From contig NC_092051.1 of NCBI RefSeq assembly GCF_003086295.3, positions 14,686,810 through 14,750,809 of the forward strand: a stretch of DNA of 64,000 nt, given 5' to 3'. The notes under the pieces were generated by a model that worked only from the letters and a program-made list of their open reading frames with translations, had not been told where the DNA came from and ran no database searches. The translations under genes and the position numbers were made by a program. This document shows, one piece after another, positions 23,111 to 35,704 of the stretch. Numbering within the stretch: the first letter of the stretch is position 1; every line of letters starts with the position of its first letter. This stretch comes from Arachis hypogaea (taxonomy: Eukaryota; Streptophyta; Magnoliopsida; Fabales; Fabaceae).

Positions 23111-24788
23111 CATTATTTCACAGTATGATATTAGTTATTACTTAGTTTAATTACTTTGTCAGTCTCTTATAATTTTACTGAATTTTTAATTACGTTTCTA
23201 TATTTTTTTTATTGAGTTTCTATATCGTATTAGATTTTGTAGTTAAGTCTCTTCTATAATAAAAACATTAGAATTAATAGAATATTTTTTTAAACAAAAC
23301 GAATATATCTAATACTTGACTGGATATTCTGTATAGTTAAACAGAATATTTTATTAATTCCAATATTTTTGTCATAATAACAACTTAGTTACAAAATCTG
23401 ATATAGTATAGGAATTCAATTTAAAAAAAAATATAAGACCTTAATTAAAATTTGATAAAACTATAAAAATTCATAAAATAATTAAACCTTATTACTTCGC
23501 AGTTATTATTCCAGCGTATAAACCATCGTCTCTTCGGTTAAAATTATTATTTATTATTCATATTTAATACAAACCAAACCTTAGTCGATATGATCAAAAT
23601 AAATGACAAATATTCCAAATCATTCATATCTTTACAGTATCACTCATAAAAAATAAAATAACATAATATTTTTTGCTTATTCTTTTTTCTTAATAAAATT
23701 TTTTCCTCTTTGCTTAAAAACTTACGTATAGTTCTCCAAATCATAACAATATCTTTTTATTTTCTACCCAAATAATATTCCAAATACGCTTTACATTCGT
23801 GTCATTACAATCTTCATTTATCTCGTCCGTGTATTATGCAGATATCTTGTCAGTTGGTACTAATATTTACTCCATTCCATATCAAATAACTTAACTTTTG
23901 ATTTTTTTTCATAAATAAATATTTAATAAAAAAATTTTGGATAATATTATTTTTTTACTATTTATGTCCTTCTTTGTTGTAAAATTATCTCTTCTAAATC
24001 CTAAAATTTTTGTTATGAAAAAATTGATATTAATTATTATTAAATTAATTTTTTAATAATATTAAACAATTTAATAAAAGTACGTGAATAGTTTTCATAT
24101 GTAGATGTTTCCAATATTTAAAGTATTAAAAATAGATTTAATAAATTATTAATGGATAATTTAGATATACATAAAAATATTATGTTGTCACTCGCATTGA
24201 GGTCATATAGCAAGTAAATTTTTTTAATTTTTTTTTTCAAAAGTCTCTAATATATTTACAGAATTATTTTCTGGTTCTGCTGCTAATCTGCTATGATTAT
24301 GTAGTTTAGATTCTTTCTGTGTTTATCGGTATTAGATATTAAAATATGCTGTGATACCATGAAAAAAATAAATTGTTTCAACCTATTTTTTCATTAGTCA
24401 TGAATATATATATATATTATAAAAATATTATTAATATAATATTTATATGTATATCTAAATTATCCATTAATACGAATATTTAGAGTTGAATTTGGACCAA
24501 AATAAATTCGATTTTGCTCAACTTATAATAATTCTTATTTGCAAGTTTGATTTTCAATTTGATCAATGCTAAAATAGCAATTTTAATTGAATTATATTTG
24601 ATCCAAACTCATATAATAACATCCGTAAGCGGTTAAACATGTATGAAAGAAAATAATTATGGTAGAATTGTAACTAAACATAACATTTTTATTTTGTAAT
24701 TATTATCAACAACACAACTACATGCATCAACCAAATATACTTTGATATGATGCTGGGTGAAAATGAAATATTTTTTATTAATATTCTT
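23111..24788. repeat. AT-rich spacer between peptide-gene copies A and B
   Basis: No gene seen. The first part matches spacer sequence repeated near 26400, 37130, 48450 and 50950 (TTACGTTAACTCTAATT-like blocks, TTTAGAATAATGACCC-like blocks). From about 23857 the TTGGTACTAATATTTAC repeat start recurs. A MITE (24149-24470) is inserted here. Confidence 0.6.
24149..24470. mobile_element. 322-bp MITE with 25-bp perfect terminal inverted repeats
   Basis: The left end TTAATGGATAATTTAGATAT is the exact reverse complement of the right end; the match runs 25 bases and continues with one mismatch for about 10 more. The paralogous spacers at about 27515 and 49690 lack it. Target duplication is unclear, so the superfamily is left open. 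Confidence 0.75.
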
Positions 24789-25233
24789 TTAATTAAAGTA
24801 TAGATTTGAAGATGGTGGACCTCCTCCATGGCCAGATGGAAATTTATGTCCCTCTCCTCAGCCTGATGAACTTAATTTATTCGGTTGAGAATTTATGAGT
24901 TTGTTTTTGGAAACTTCTTGAATCTTCTAAGTTTAAAAACACTCCAAAGTTCTCATCAAAGTACAAATCTGAAGGTGGTGGACCTTTATGTTTAGGTGGA
25001 GTATATGTCCCCTTCTTCTATGAGATGGATTTCGAGAAAAAAATTATAAATTTTTCTTGAAAACTATTTAAACTTGTAGAATTTTAAAACCCTTCAAAAT
25101 TCTTATTAACATCGTTGGTAAACTTGTGTTTTAACCAATTTTTTCTGCTACCTAAAACCATGAATCCATCGTTCAACAGCATGATAAGAGCTAAGAAGCT
25201 CATGATGCTTGTTGTCATTGTTTTTATCTTCAT
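24789..25233 (-). pseudogene. PIP-like secreted peptide gene, copy B (broken)
   Basis: The N-terminus is well kept: Met at 25233 opens MKIKTMTTSIMSFLALIMLL, a signal peptide almost identical to copy C. A stop follows at codon 50, and the first motif region carries another stop and a shift. PPKHKGPPPSDLYFDENFG and SRSFQKQ are still readable. The second motif is shifted by base changes (GAATAAATT where copy C has GAAGAATCA). It is a recent pseudogene of the family. The 32 codons upstream of this Met are also open, as in copy C. Confidence 0.75.
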
Positions 25234-25329
25234 TTCAAAATAATGATGACATAAAACTAATGAAACTAATTCAAAATGAAATAATTTTATGTTACAGAAA
25301 TGAAAAGACAAAAGAAATGATATGTGCAT

Positions 25330-27238
25330 GATGGATGTAACAACTTCTTTTATTATAGCATAAATGCATAATAGTGGATATTAAATTATTGTAGGATTAA
25401 TATTTCTCTCACTCATCAATTAATATCCATTATTCCGTTTGTTCTATTCACAGTCAATTCATGTTATTTTTTATTAGTATTTATTTTTGGTTTAATTATT
25501 TCGCTAGATTTTTATAGTTTTATTAAATTTAGGACAAAATACACAATTAAATCAAAATTATTCTACCAAGTTAAAAAATGTTACTTGAATTTTTTAAAAG
25601 CACGTTTTTATGTAATTTGTTGAATTAGACGAACCAACACTAATTTAAATTAGGCCAATTCAAATTATGCATACATTTAGTTTGAGTAGTTGGAATTAGG
25701 ATGATTCTAATTATGTGTGTAAGAGACGTTCCTAGTAATTCGAATGAGTCTGTTTCGATTTACTATCAAATTGAGTTCTATGTATAAATTAAATTTAGAC
25801 TATTAAATTTAATGTGAAATCAATCTATATAAATATTAATTTTTATTATAAAAAAGAGTACTTAATTTATCAATTTTTATATGTTATTTTTAAGTAAATA
25901 AAGAAATAAATATTAATTTTAATATAATAATAAAAAATTATAGCATATTAAAATAGGATACTAGAAAAAATACTATATAATATAAAAAAATATACTAAAA
26001 AAATATAAAAAATTATTATAACAAATTTAAAAAGATAATATTATAATTTAATATCATATTTTTTAGTAATTATCGATCTAAAGGTGATTTTAACTAATAT
26101 TATTCAAATAATATTCATTTTATTAAAATTAAATTTAGTATAAAATGGTCAAAACATAAATTAATTTTAACTCGTATTAATAAATTAAATTAAAAATAAC
26201 ATATAAAAATATATTTAAATTTATTAAATTTTATTAACATATAAATATTTAACAACTTTTTAAACATTCTCTTAATAACATATTTATTAAATGCTCTTTT
26301 TATAAAGTATTTAAAGTATATAAAAATGTACTCCTATTATAATTTATTTATATATTTTTTAATTAAATTTTTATACTATTTTTAATTTTGTAGTTCGATA
26401 TTTTTGTATTAAAAATATTAAAATTAATAAAATATTTTTCTCAAAAAAATAAGTGATCAAATATTTAATTAGGTTATTAATGGTGAATACTTTTAATTTG
26501 TAAAAAATATTACGTTAACTCTAATTTTTTATACTGACAAAGACATAATTACAAAATTAAAAACAATGTAGAGATTCATTAAAAAAAATATAGAAACCTA
26601 ATTAAAAATTTAGTGATACTAAAGATATTAGCAGAATAATTAAATATTTATTCTTCTTCCTTTGTACGTATATAATTTAGAATAATGACCCAACTCAGTG
26701 TTTGATGTTTTTAAAATTGAATATTTTAGTCATCTAAATTTTAAAATAAACAAAAAATTTCTCCACATTTATCTTTGTCGGACAATATAATCCTCCTCCA
26801 ATTTAATCCAAAAAGTAAACTAAAAAATAATTGCTAAATTTTTTTAAAAAATCTCAAAATAATCTTTACAAAAATTAAATAATTCTAAAACAGACATTTC
26901 AATTAAAAAAATTAAATTGAAGAAAAATATATTGTCTAACAAAGATAAATATTAAAAAATATTTTATGTATTTACAAGCCTGAAAGATTAAAAATAATTA
27001 CATAAATCAATTCATGAAATTTTTAAAATCAAACACTTTAATTTTTCAACTTTTAAAATATACAAAATAATCTCTAACGTTTATTTTTTTTTTTTTAATT
27101 TATGTAAGTTCTCTGAATCATAATGATAGTCTTTTGTTTTCTCCACCGAACAATATCCTAAATACATTTTACATTCACGTCATCGTCATTATAGTCTTCG
27201 ATTGTCTTGTTCCTATACTGCACCGAAATATTGCTAGT
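25330..27238. repeat. Spacer after copy B, with a truncated long-TIR element arm
   Basis: No gene seen. 25489-25540 and the following 250 bases duplicate the left junction and arm of the long-TIR element at 28595. 26040-26145 resembles 46718-46835 (ATTATAATTTAATATCAT, AAAGTGATTTTAACTAATATT), a dispersed repeat. The remainder is AT-rich repeat spacer ending at the TTGGTACTAATATTTAC start of unit C. Confidence 0.55.
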
Positions 27239-27843
27239 TGGTACTAATATTTACTCCACTCCATATCAAATAACTTAACTTTTATTTTTTTTTCACAAAT
27301 AAATATTTAATAAAAAAATTGGTTAATATTTTTTTTTTTACTATTTATGTCCTCCTTTATTGTGAAATTATCTCTTATAAATCCTAAAATTTTTGTTATA
27401 AAAAGTTTGATATTAATTATTATAAAATTAATTTTTAATAATGTTAAATAATTTAATAAAAGTATGTAAATAATTTTGTTATGTAGATGTACCTAATATT
27501 TAAGGTATTAAAAATAAATTTGGTAAATATTTAAAATTGAATTTAGACCAAAACAAATTCGATTTTATTCCACCTATAAAAACTCTTATTTGCAAATTTG
27601 ATTTTCAATTTGATCAATGCTAAAATAGAATTTTAATCGAATTATATTTGATCCAAACTATAATATATATAATAACACCTGTAAGGGTTAAACATATCTA
27701 AAAGAAAATAATTATTGTAAAATTGTAACTAAAGATAAAATTTTTATTTTATTATCATTATCAACAACATAACAACATGCATCAATCAATTATACTTTAA
27801 TTTGATGCAGGGTGAAAATGAAATATTTTTTATTAATATTCTT

Positions 27844-28299
27844 TTAATTAAAGTATAAATTTGAAGATGCTGGACCGCCTCCTTCATGGCTAGGTGAAAG
27901 TTTATGTCCCTCTCCTCCGCCAGATGAACCTGATTCTTCGGTTGAAAATTCATGAATTTGTTTCTGGAAACTTCTTGAATCTTCTAAGTCCGAAAACATT
28001 TCAAAATTCTCATCAAAGTCCAAATCTAAAGGGGGTGGATTTTTATGTTTAGGTGGAGTACTATGTCCCTTTCCTTTGTGGGATGGACCTGATCCTTTGC
28101 GAAAAAATTTACAAATTTCTTTTTGAAAACTATTTAAATTTGCTGAATTTTGAAACCTTTCAAAATTCTCATTAACATCATTGGTAAATTTGTGTTCTAA
28201 CAAATTTTCTCTGTTACCTAAAACCACGAATACATTGTTCAACAGCATGATAAGAGCTAACAAGCTCACGATGCTTGTTGTCATCGTTTTCATCTTCAT
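27844..28299 (-). CDS. PIP-like secreted peptide precursor, intact copy C
   Basis: A 151-residue open frame. A signal peptide (about residues 1-28, MKMKTMTTSIVSLLALIMLL then NNVFVVLG) is followed by an acidic, Phe/Asn-rich pro-region. Two motif blocks follow, SGPSHKGKGH (70-79) then TPPKHKNPPP, and SGSSGGGEGH (123-132) then a Gly/Pro/Ser tail. SGPSxxGxGH is the signature of PAMP-induced secreted peptides (PIP/PIPL), which are trimmed, Pro-hydroxylated and sensed by receptor kinases. That activity here is inference; I recognise the motif, not the gene. The frame stays open 34 codons upstream to 28401, but Met 28299 is preferred because it starts the signal peptide and copy E has a stop just upstream. 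Confidence 0.68.
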   Translation of the reverse strand: MKMKTMTTSIVSLLALIMLLNNVFVVLGNRENLLEHKFTNDVNENFERFQNSANLNSFQKEICKFFRKGSGPSHKGKGHSTPPKHKNPPPLDLDFDENFEMFSDLEDSRSFQKQIHEFSTEESGSSGGGEGHKLSPSHEGGGPASSNLYFN

Positions 28300-28594
28300 T
28301 TCAAAATAACCAGGATGACATAAAACTAATGAAGCTAATTCAAGATGATATAATTGTGTGTTACAGAAATGAAAAGATAGAAGAAATGATGATATATGCA
28401 TGATGAATGCAACAACTTTCTTTTATAGCATAATAGTGGATACTAAATTACTATAGGACTAATAATATTTCTCCCACTCATCCATTAATATCCATTATTT
28501 CGTTTTGTTTGTTCACCGTCAATTAATGTTATTTTTTATTAGTATTTATTTTTGGTTTAATTATTTCGCTAGATTTTTATAGTTTTATTAAATT

Positions 28595-29150
28595 TAGGAC
28601 AAAATACACAATTAAATCAAAATCATTCTACCAAATTAAAAAATGTTACTTGAATTTTTTAAAAGTCTTTATGTAATTCGAATTATACAAAGACACACAA
28701 GCACTAATTTGAATTAACCTGATTCGAATTACACATACTAATTTAAATTAGGGTGATTCGAATTACACACAAACTCACATATTAGTTGGAATTGGACTGA
28801 TTCGAACTAGAAAATATTAGAAAATATACTACAAAAAAATTAGAAAAAATATTAGAAAAAATACAATATAATATAAAAAAATATACCACAAAAAATATAA
28901 AAAAATTATAAATATTAGTTGAACGTGAATTCTATAGCATAAATCTAATTCATGCAATTATTTTAATATACCAACAATTATATCTATATGGAGCCAATGC
29001 TAAATCGAATTCAGCTAGTTCGATAATACAAGTCTATGAAAAAAATTGCATTTTATAAAGTTTAAAATTTTTTATTATGTGATAAGTTAGTAACGAGTAC
29101 ATTACAAATCTTTTATAGTACTCATCGTTACTCGTTACAAAATAAAGAAT
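28595..29150 (+). repeat. Left arm of long inverted repeat
   Basis: It pairs with 34905-35540. A shared block such as GTAACGAGTACATTACAAAT (near 29090) reappears inverted near 34985, and the GTTGAACGTGAATTC block near 28918 reappears inverted near 35165. Confidence 0.85.
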
Positions 29151-29406
29151 TACAATATATAAATATAAAATAAATTGACCGATTTAAAAATAGAACAATC
29201 TAATAATATTGATTATATGATCATTAGAGAGTACGTACTCTTTAAAAATGCTCTACTAGGATTTTTTGTGCTTTGGTAGGGTTCTGTGACTCTATTAGAG
29301 TTTTTTGTGATTCTTAAATTTTCTTCAATCAGTAAGTCATAAGCACAAATTATTGTGAGGATCTTCTTTCCTTTGATTCTTCTATCTTCTTCTACATGAA
29401 TTCTAC

Positions 29407-30317
29407 ATGGCAGCAAGGGAGGTGCGTGTAACTCAAAATCCTAATTCTCCAGGAGAAGAAGTGGAAGAGATCGTGAACCTTGAAGTGGAAGATGTGAGAG
29501 AAGGGATTGAAACTTGTGTAAAAAGTTTGATAGGGAGATTAATGGCGAATAAGGGATTTAGTAGTAGTACAATGGAGGGTGCTTTTACTGCAATTTGGAA
29601 TTATGCAGAGGGATTCCGAGTTAAATCACACGGAGAGAATATTTTTCAATTTTTCTTTAATAAAGAAGCTGATGTTATCCGGGTGGACAGGGGTCTCCAT
29701 GGTTGTTCAGACAATTTATGATACATTTAAAATGGTGGAGTCCTAATATGAAGGTGGAAGAAGAGGACTATACAAGAATTCCAGTATGGATTCAAATGTG
29801 GGGAATGCCAGAATTTTGTAAAACCAGAACAGCAGCGATGAGGATAGGGCAGAGATTAGGGGAGGTAGTGGAGGTGGATTCCTTCTTGATGAGAGGAAAG
29901 GAGGATAGGATTATGAAAGTGAGAGTCAACTTAGATGTAACCAGAACTCTTCGACAGTCAATTAAGGTATCAAGCCCTGACAAAATTGTGTTTGAAATCA
30001 TGCTGAAGTACGAGAAAATTGAGATTTACTGTGGCTTCTGTGGACACATTGGACATGAAACTAGAAACTGTGCTAATTATTTGGAGATCTCAGAAATAAA
30101 CCAAGAAGTGGAAGAAAGATGGAATAAGGAGTTAAGGGCAGATCAACTTGGCTGGAGAATTGATGAAACTAAGGAGAATGCCTACCCTAATCATAGAAGA
30201 AAAGAAGTCAGGTCAATTCACCCAGATAGTAAGCCAACACCAGTGAGCCTATTGAAGAGTTTTTCTCAACTATCACTATCCAATCCAAAATATACTTCTT
30301 CTCTCACAATAACATAG
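29407..30317 (+). pseudogene. LINE ORF1 (DUF4283-like, CCHC), frameshifted
   Basis: ATG 29407 opens a frame read to about 29690, then a second frame runs to the stop at 30317. The N-terminal part resembles the DUF4283 domain of plant LINE ORF1 (WNYAEGFRVKSHGENIFQFF ... WSPNM). The zinc knuckle CGFCGHIGHETRNC (Cx2Cx4Hx4C) lies near 30030. It would bind element RNA. The frameshift at 29690-29720 breaks it. Confidence 0.85.
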
Positions 30318-30702
30318 CCCCAAAAGAACACACAAATCCACCACCTATACACAATTCCTATAATACCACAAAGCAGAATCATAACATGGAAAACCTACCA
30401 CTGCTATATGGTACTGAAGCTAACCAGATCCTAGGAGAAATTGGGGGAGAGCTGAAAATAGGAAGAATAAGAGGCTTTCAACTGGGAACCAATGATGAAA
30501 GTTCAGAAAAGTGCAAGAAGAACCAGAAAATCAAACAGCTAGCAAGAATGACGGAGGTGAGGGATTCTATTGAACCAATCATTGGAGAAAAAAGGAGCTC
30601 TGAGCAAAGAGAAAAGGAGACAGACCATGAAGGAACTGGTTATGCAATTGAGGTTTCTGAAGGGCTACAGGGTGCCATCCCAAAAGCGGCACCCCAAGGG
30701 CC

Positions 30703-33700
30703 ATGAAGATGCTCATGTGAAATTGTCAGGGTTTGGAAAAACTCCTGACAGTTCACAACATCAAAGGGATTAAGAATTTCCATTCTCCAGAGGTGTTTTT
30801 GTGTGAAACTAAACAACAACCCTCTTATGTTGAAAGGCAGTTGAGAAATTGTGGTTATCAGGAAATCTTCACTGTGAATCCTAATGGAACGGCTGGTGGA
30901 CTAGCGCTTGCATGGAAAGAGGGTGTAAAGGTGGAAGTGGTAAAAGCTGAGGAGTTTTTCATCTTTTTTTTCATAGAGGATCAAGAAAGACAGCTGATTT
31001 GGGAAGTCTTTGCAGTACATTTACACAGCTCTGATCACATTCGCAATAATCAATATGAGGTGCTACTAAATCTTATAGAGAATAGGGGAGAACGGCACTT
31101 AATAATTAGTGATTTCAATGCAATTTTGTCTAATCAAGAAAAACAGGGAGGAAGGGAGAAATCAGCTCAATCAATCCAATCTTTTCAAGACTTTATCAAC
31201 AGAGGACAATTGATAGATATGGGTTTTAATGGTGATAAGTTTACCTGGTGGAACCGAAGTTGCCAAGATAGTGCTATTCGAAAAAGACTAGACCGAGGAC
31301 TCCTATCTCCTAAACTAAGAGAGGAGTATCCTTGGGCCAATGTTACTCACTTAGAAGACACAGGATCAGACCACAGACCGCTCCTGATGTGCACTAACCA
31401 GACAACACATAAGGGCAAGAGGTGCTTCAGATTTCAAGAGAGATGGTGTGGAATGGCAGAGGTTGATAAAATTGTATCTGAGGCATGGCTGACTTCTTTT
31501 TCAGGTTCATCAATGTACCAATTATTTCAGAAATTAAAGAAGTATAGACATGAACTGGTTAAATGGCAATCAGCTGGAACAAGTAACTCTAAAAAGAAGA
31601 TAGACGAGCTGAAAGCATTATTATTAGTGGCCAAGGTAGACCCAACAACAGCAGACAAAGAACATATTATATTATTAGAAGATGAACTAGCTGTCGCCCA
31701 CATTAGTGAGGAACGCTACTGGAAAGAAAAAATCAAGAGTGAGCTGGCTAAAATGGAGAGATCAAAATACCAAAATTTTTCATGCAAAAAACCAGTCCAG
31801 AAACAGAAGAAACAAGATATGGAAATTAGAGGATGAAGAGGGGAAATGGTGCACTACACCCGAGGCAATTGGCGACAGGGCACAGAGGTTTTTTGTTGAT
31901 CTATTTGAAAGCAATAATCCAGAAGATCCCTCTCAATTTTTCACCGAACTTAGAGTCAAAGTTTCTTCTGAAATGAATAGGAGTCTAACTAAACCAGTCT
32001 CAGATGATGAAATTAAAAGGGCTACATTTTCCATTAATGCAGAAGCCGCCCCAGGAGACGACGGATTCACCGCAAAATTTTATCAGTTCTATTGGGGCAG
32101 GATTAGAGGGGATGTATGCAAGGCTGTGAGAAGTTTTTTTAGTGGCAGCAGCATTCTAAAGGGATTTAACCACACCCAAATTTGTTTGATACCTAAAGTG
32201 ACTCAAGCTACTTCTATGAATCAAATTCGGCCAATCAGTCTCAGCACAGTCTTCTACAAAATTATCTCGAAAGTTCTAGTTCATCGACTTCAACCTTTTA
32301 TGAGTATGTTAATAAGCGACAATCAGAGTGCTTTTATTCGGGAAAGACTCATTAGCGACAACATTCTTGTGGCTCATGAATGCATGCATTTTCTAAAGAA
32401 TAAAACCCATGGGGGAAACGACATGGCGATAAAGGTTGATATAAGTAAGGCATATGATAGGGTAGAATGGAGTTTTGTGTGGTTTATTATGAAGAAGTTG
32501 GGTTTTTGCTCAAAGTGGATTGAATAGATGAAGGCTTATGTCTCTACTATATCCTATTCTGTTATTGTGGATGGTACACCAACTGGTTTTTTCAAACCAA
32601 GTAGGGGTCTCAGACAAGGAGACCCCTCTCACCATAGCTATTTCTTTTCTGCGCAGAGGGTCTATCCTATCTGCTCCACAAAGGAGAACAGAATAACCTC
32701 TTTCAAGGACTGCGATTGAATAGTAGATGTCCGACTATTCATCATCTCCTATTTGCCGACGATTCACTCTTATTTTGTAAAGCTACCCAATACAACTGCT
32801 CTAATCTATCCCAAATTCTCCAACTATATGGCAGACTAAGTGGACAACAAATTAATTTCTCTAAGTCTGCTGTGTTTTTCAGCAAAAACACCCCTTTACC
32901 ATCAGAACTGGACTAGCGACATCTTTGGAAGTCCCAAATATTGGGATGCAGGATAAATATTTGGGGCTACCCTCCATAGTACACAGATCCAAAAAAGAAA
33001 CATTTGCTTTTATAAAAGAGAAGGTGGCGAAGAAGCTCTCGTATTGGAAGAAATCATTTCTATCTGCTAGTGGAAGGGAGGTGTTGATCAAAGCAGTGGG
33101 TTCAGCTATACCAATTTATACTCTGGGTTGTTTCAAACTCCCAGATACCCTCTTGGATGAACTGCACCGAATGATGATGCAATTTTGGTGGGGACAGAAA
33201 CAGAATGAAAAGAAGATGCAATGGATCAGTTGGGACACTATGACCAGAGAAAAGAATTTCGGGGGTATGAAGTTTAAGGACCTAAAGGTATTCAATCTAG
33301 CCATATTAGCTAAACAAGGATGGAGGCTGATGACTAAACCACATTCTCTTTTCTACAAAATCTTCAAGAATAAGTACTTCAAATACAGTTCCTATCTAGA
33401 AGCCAAACCAGGAAATCGACCATCCTGGGCTTGGCAGAGTCTTTTGGAAGGAAGGAAAATTTTAGAGAAAGGAGTTAAGTGCAAAGTTTCAATTCAGGGA
33501 TCTGTCAGAATCAAAGAAGACCCATGATTTGGGGACCAACCACCATTTCGTATTGTAGTTAATGAATGCAGAGATGAATCACTTACCTGGGTTAGACAGC
33601 TAATCACAGTCGAGGGAGAATGGAATCAACAACTCCTTATGGAAGCCTTCCCACTAGACACAGCTCAGCAAATTCAAAAAATTCCTATCACAGAAGAGGA

Positions 33701-34271
33701 AGACTTGATTATATGGTGCAATAACAACTCAGGAGAGTACTCGGTAAAATCTGGGTATAGTATAGCATACCAATTCTTTCACCCATATGCAGACTCAGAA
33801 ATGTGGAAGACCTTATGGAAAATGAGAGTAACACCAAAGGTCAAATTATTTGCTTGGAGATTATCCCATGAAGGCATTGCAGTTAAAGCAAAATTGAACG
33901 AGAAATTACCACAAGTTAGCAGCCTTTGTCCCCGCTGTCAATCGGCGTCGGAGACACCGATGCATGCCATTGTCTTCTGCCCATAAGTTCTTCAAATTTG
34001 GAACAGCTCCCCAGTAGCTAGCACTATTCCCCGCGACCCTAACCTAAAAGCTTGGGATTGGTGGAGTCAATTCATGGAAGCTGAGAAATTCAAACCCAAT
34101 TTCAGAATCAGAAATGCTCAAGTGGCTTACCTTCTATGGCAGATTTGGTTGGCGCGGAACGCTTTAGTCTTCGAGGACCAACGCCAAGAACCTGGGGAAA
34201 TTCTGTCTCAGGCGATATTATTGGAGGAGGAATATCGGCGACATCATTTTCTCAAACTACCCTCTCTATGA
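30703..34271 (+). pseudogene. LINE ORF2 (endonuclease, reverse transcriptase, zf-RVT), broken
   Basis: The probable start is 30703 (MKMLM), with an immediate stop at 30718 replacing the Trp of the usual MxWNCQG start. Endonuclease motifs follow (SDFNAILS, GDKFTWWN, SDHRPLL). RT follows, with PGDDGFTAKFYQ, IRPISLSTVFYK, SAFIRERLISDNI, DISKAYDRVEW and FADDSLLF near 32755. A zf-RVT region (WKTLWKMRVTPKVKLFAWRL, CPRCQSASETPMHAIVFCP) closes it. Frameshifts near 31755 and 32620 and stops near 32525, 32914, 33526 and 33984 disrupt it. It would have nicked the target and primed reverse transcription. Confidence 0.92.
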
Positions 34272-34647
34272 ACAGTAGTAACTAGCGCTTTGGAACTTCT
34301 TTCTTTCCTTCTTAATTGTTTTTCTTCTCTCTTTTACCCATTAGATAATTTTTATTTAACATCTCGATTGGAAAATTCCTTTAAAAGAACATAATGTACT
34401 CCAGGTATAAAGTTCTTTTATGCAATAAAAAATATATCTTTGAAAAAAAAATCTAATAATATTGAAAGCTATTTAATTTAAAAACGTAATTTAAAAAATA
34501 AATTCTTCACATACGTAGGTAATTATGAATTTATAATATGATAAATACTTTCCAAAAATATATTCTAATGCTTGACTTCTAAATACCGAATTATTTATTT
34601 AAATAGTTTAATTTTTATCTAACCTAATATAATAAAGTATGTTTAAG

Positions 34648-34697
34648 CCTCCTCCTCCTCCTCCTCCTCCTCCTCCTCCTCCTCCTCCTCCTCCTCC

Positions 34698-34750
<53 letters not shown>

Positions 34751-34752
34751 TC
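34648..34752 (+). repeat. Compound microsatellite (CCT)n-(TCA)n
   Basis: About 17 CCT units (34648-34698) pass directly into about 18 TCA units. It lies in the loop of the long-TIR element just after the LINE. Confidence 0.95.
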
Positions 34753-34904
34753 ATTGTAAATAATTTTATAAAATGTGAAAATTTGTTAGAAGATTTTATG
34801 AGTACTAAAAATTTGTAAGTCAATTTATATAAATCGATTTAAAATACTTTTTATAATATTCATGGCATCTTTGAAGGAAATTTTATAAAAAAGTTTATTG
34901 TGAT

Positions 34905-35540
34905 TATTTATTTTGTAACGAGTACAACTAAAATTTTAATAACAATTATTAAATTAAACACTATTATGATGAGTACTATAAAAGATTTGTAATGTACTCG
35001 TTACTAACCTATCAGATAATAAAAATTTTTAAACTTTATAAAATGTAATTTTTTTTTCATAGACTCGTATTATCGAACTAATTGAATTCAATTTAGCATT
35101 GGCTCCATATAGATATAATTGTTGGTGTATTAAAATAATTGCATGGATTAGATTTATGCTATAGAATTCACGTTCAACTAATATTTATAATTTTTTTATA
35201 TTTTTTATAGTATATTTTTTATATTATATAGTATTTTTTTCTAATATTTTTGGCAAATATTTCGCTAATATTTTTTTTTAGTATATTTTCTAATATTTTC
35301 TAGTTTAAATCAATCCAATTCGAACTAGTATGTGAGTTTGTGTGTAGTTCGAATCAGGTTGATAATTGATTCGAATTAGTGTTTGTGTGTGCGTGTGTGT
35401 AATTCGAATCAGTGTGATTTAAATTAGCCTAATTCGAATTACATGAAAATGTGCTTCTGGTTGATTCATGTTTCGATTTTCAATTTGGCTTATTTGTAAA
35501 ATTTTGGTTTGGCTTTGGTTTATTAACGTGTTTTACCCTA
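34905..35540 (-). repeat. Right arm of long inverted repeat
   Basis: Reverse complement of 28595-29150 with substitutions and small gaps. The outer 60 bases are the least conserved. Confidence 0.85.
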
Positions 35541-35704
35541 TTTTTGGTTTAATTATTCGTTGAATTTTTATAATTTTATTAAATTTGTAATTAAATTTTT
35601 ATATAATTTTTTAAATTAGATCTTTACATTGTTTTTAATTTTGTAGTTTAATTTTTTTGTATTAAAAATATTAAATTAATAAAATATTTTTCTCAAAAAA
35701 TAAG

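Larger units (their letters stand above)
29213..34449 (+). mobile_element. L1-type LINE retrotransposon, near full length
   Basis: It is flanked by a perfect 16-bp duplication AATCTAATAATATTGA (29197-29212 and 34450-34465) and ends in an A-rich tail. It encodes an ORF1 with CCHC zinc knuckle and an ORF2 with endonuclease, reverse transcriptase and zf-RVT domains. No RNase H domain follows, unlike the LINE at 57 kb. Both ORFs are disrupted, so it is inactive. It sits in the loop of the long-TIR element. Confidence 0.93.
28595..35540. mobile_element. Long-TIR transposable element containing a LINE
   Basis: 28595-29150 and 34905-35540 are inverted copies of about 560 and 640 bp, beginning TAGGACAAAATACAC and TAGGGTAAAACACG. 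Without the LINE the element is about 1.7 kb and encodes nothing. The arms carry many ATTCGAAT-type palindromes. The flanks share a direct repeat of about 48 bp rather than a short target duplication. Paralogous sites near 48300 and 50790 lack the element. Long-TIR MULE derivative is my best guess. Confidence 0.75.
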
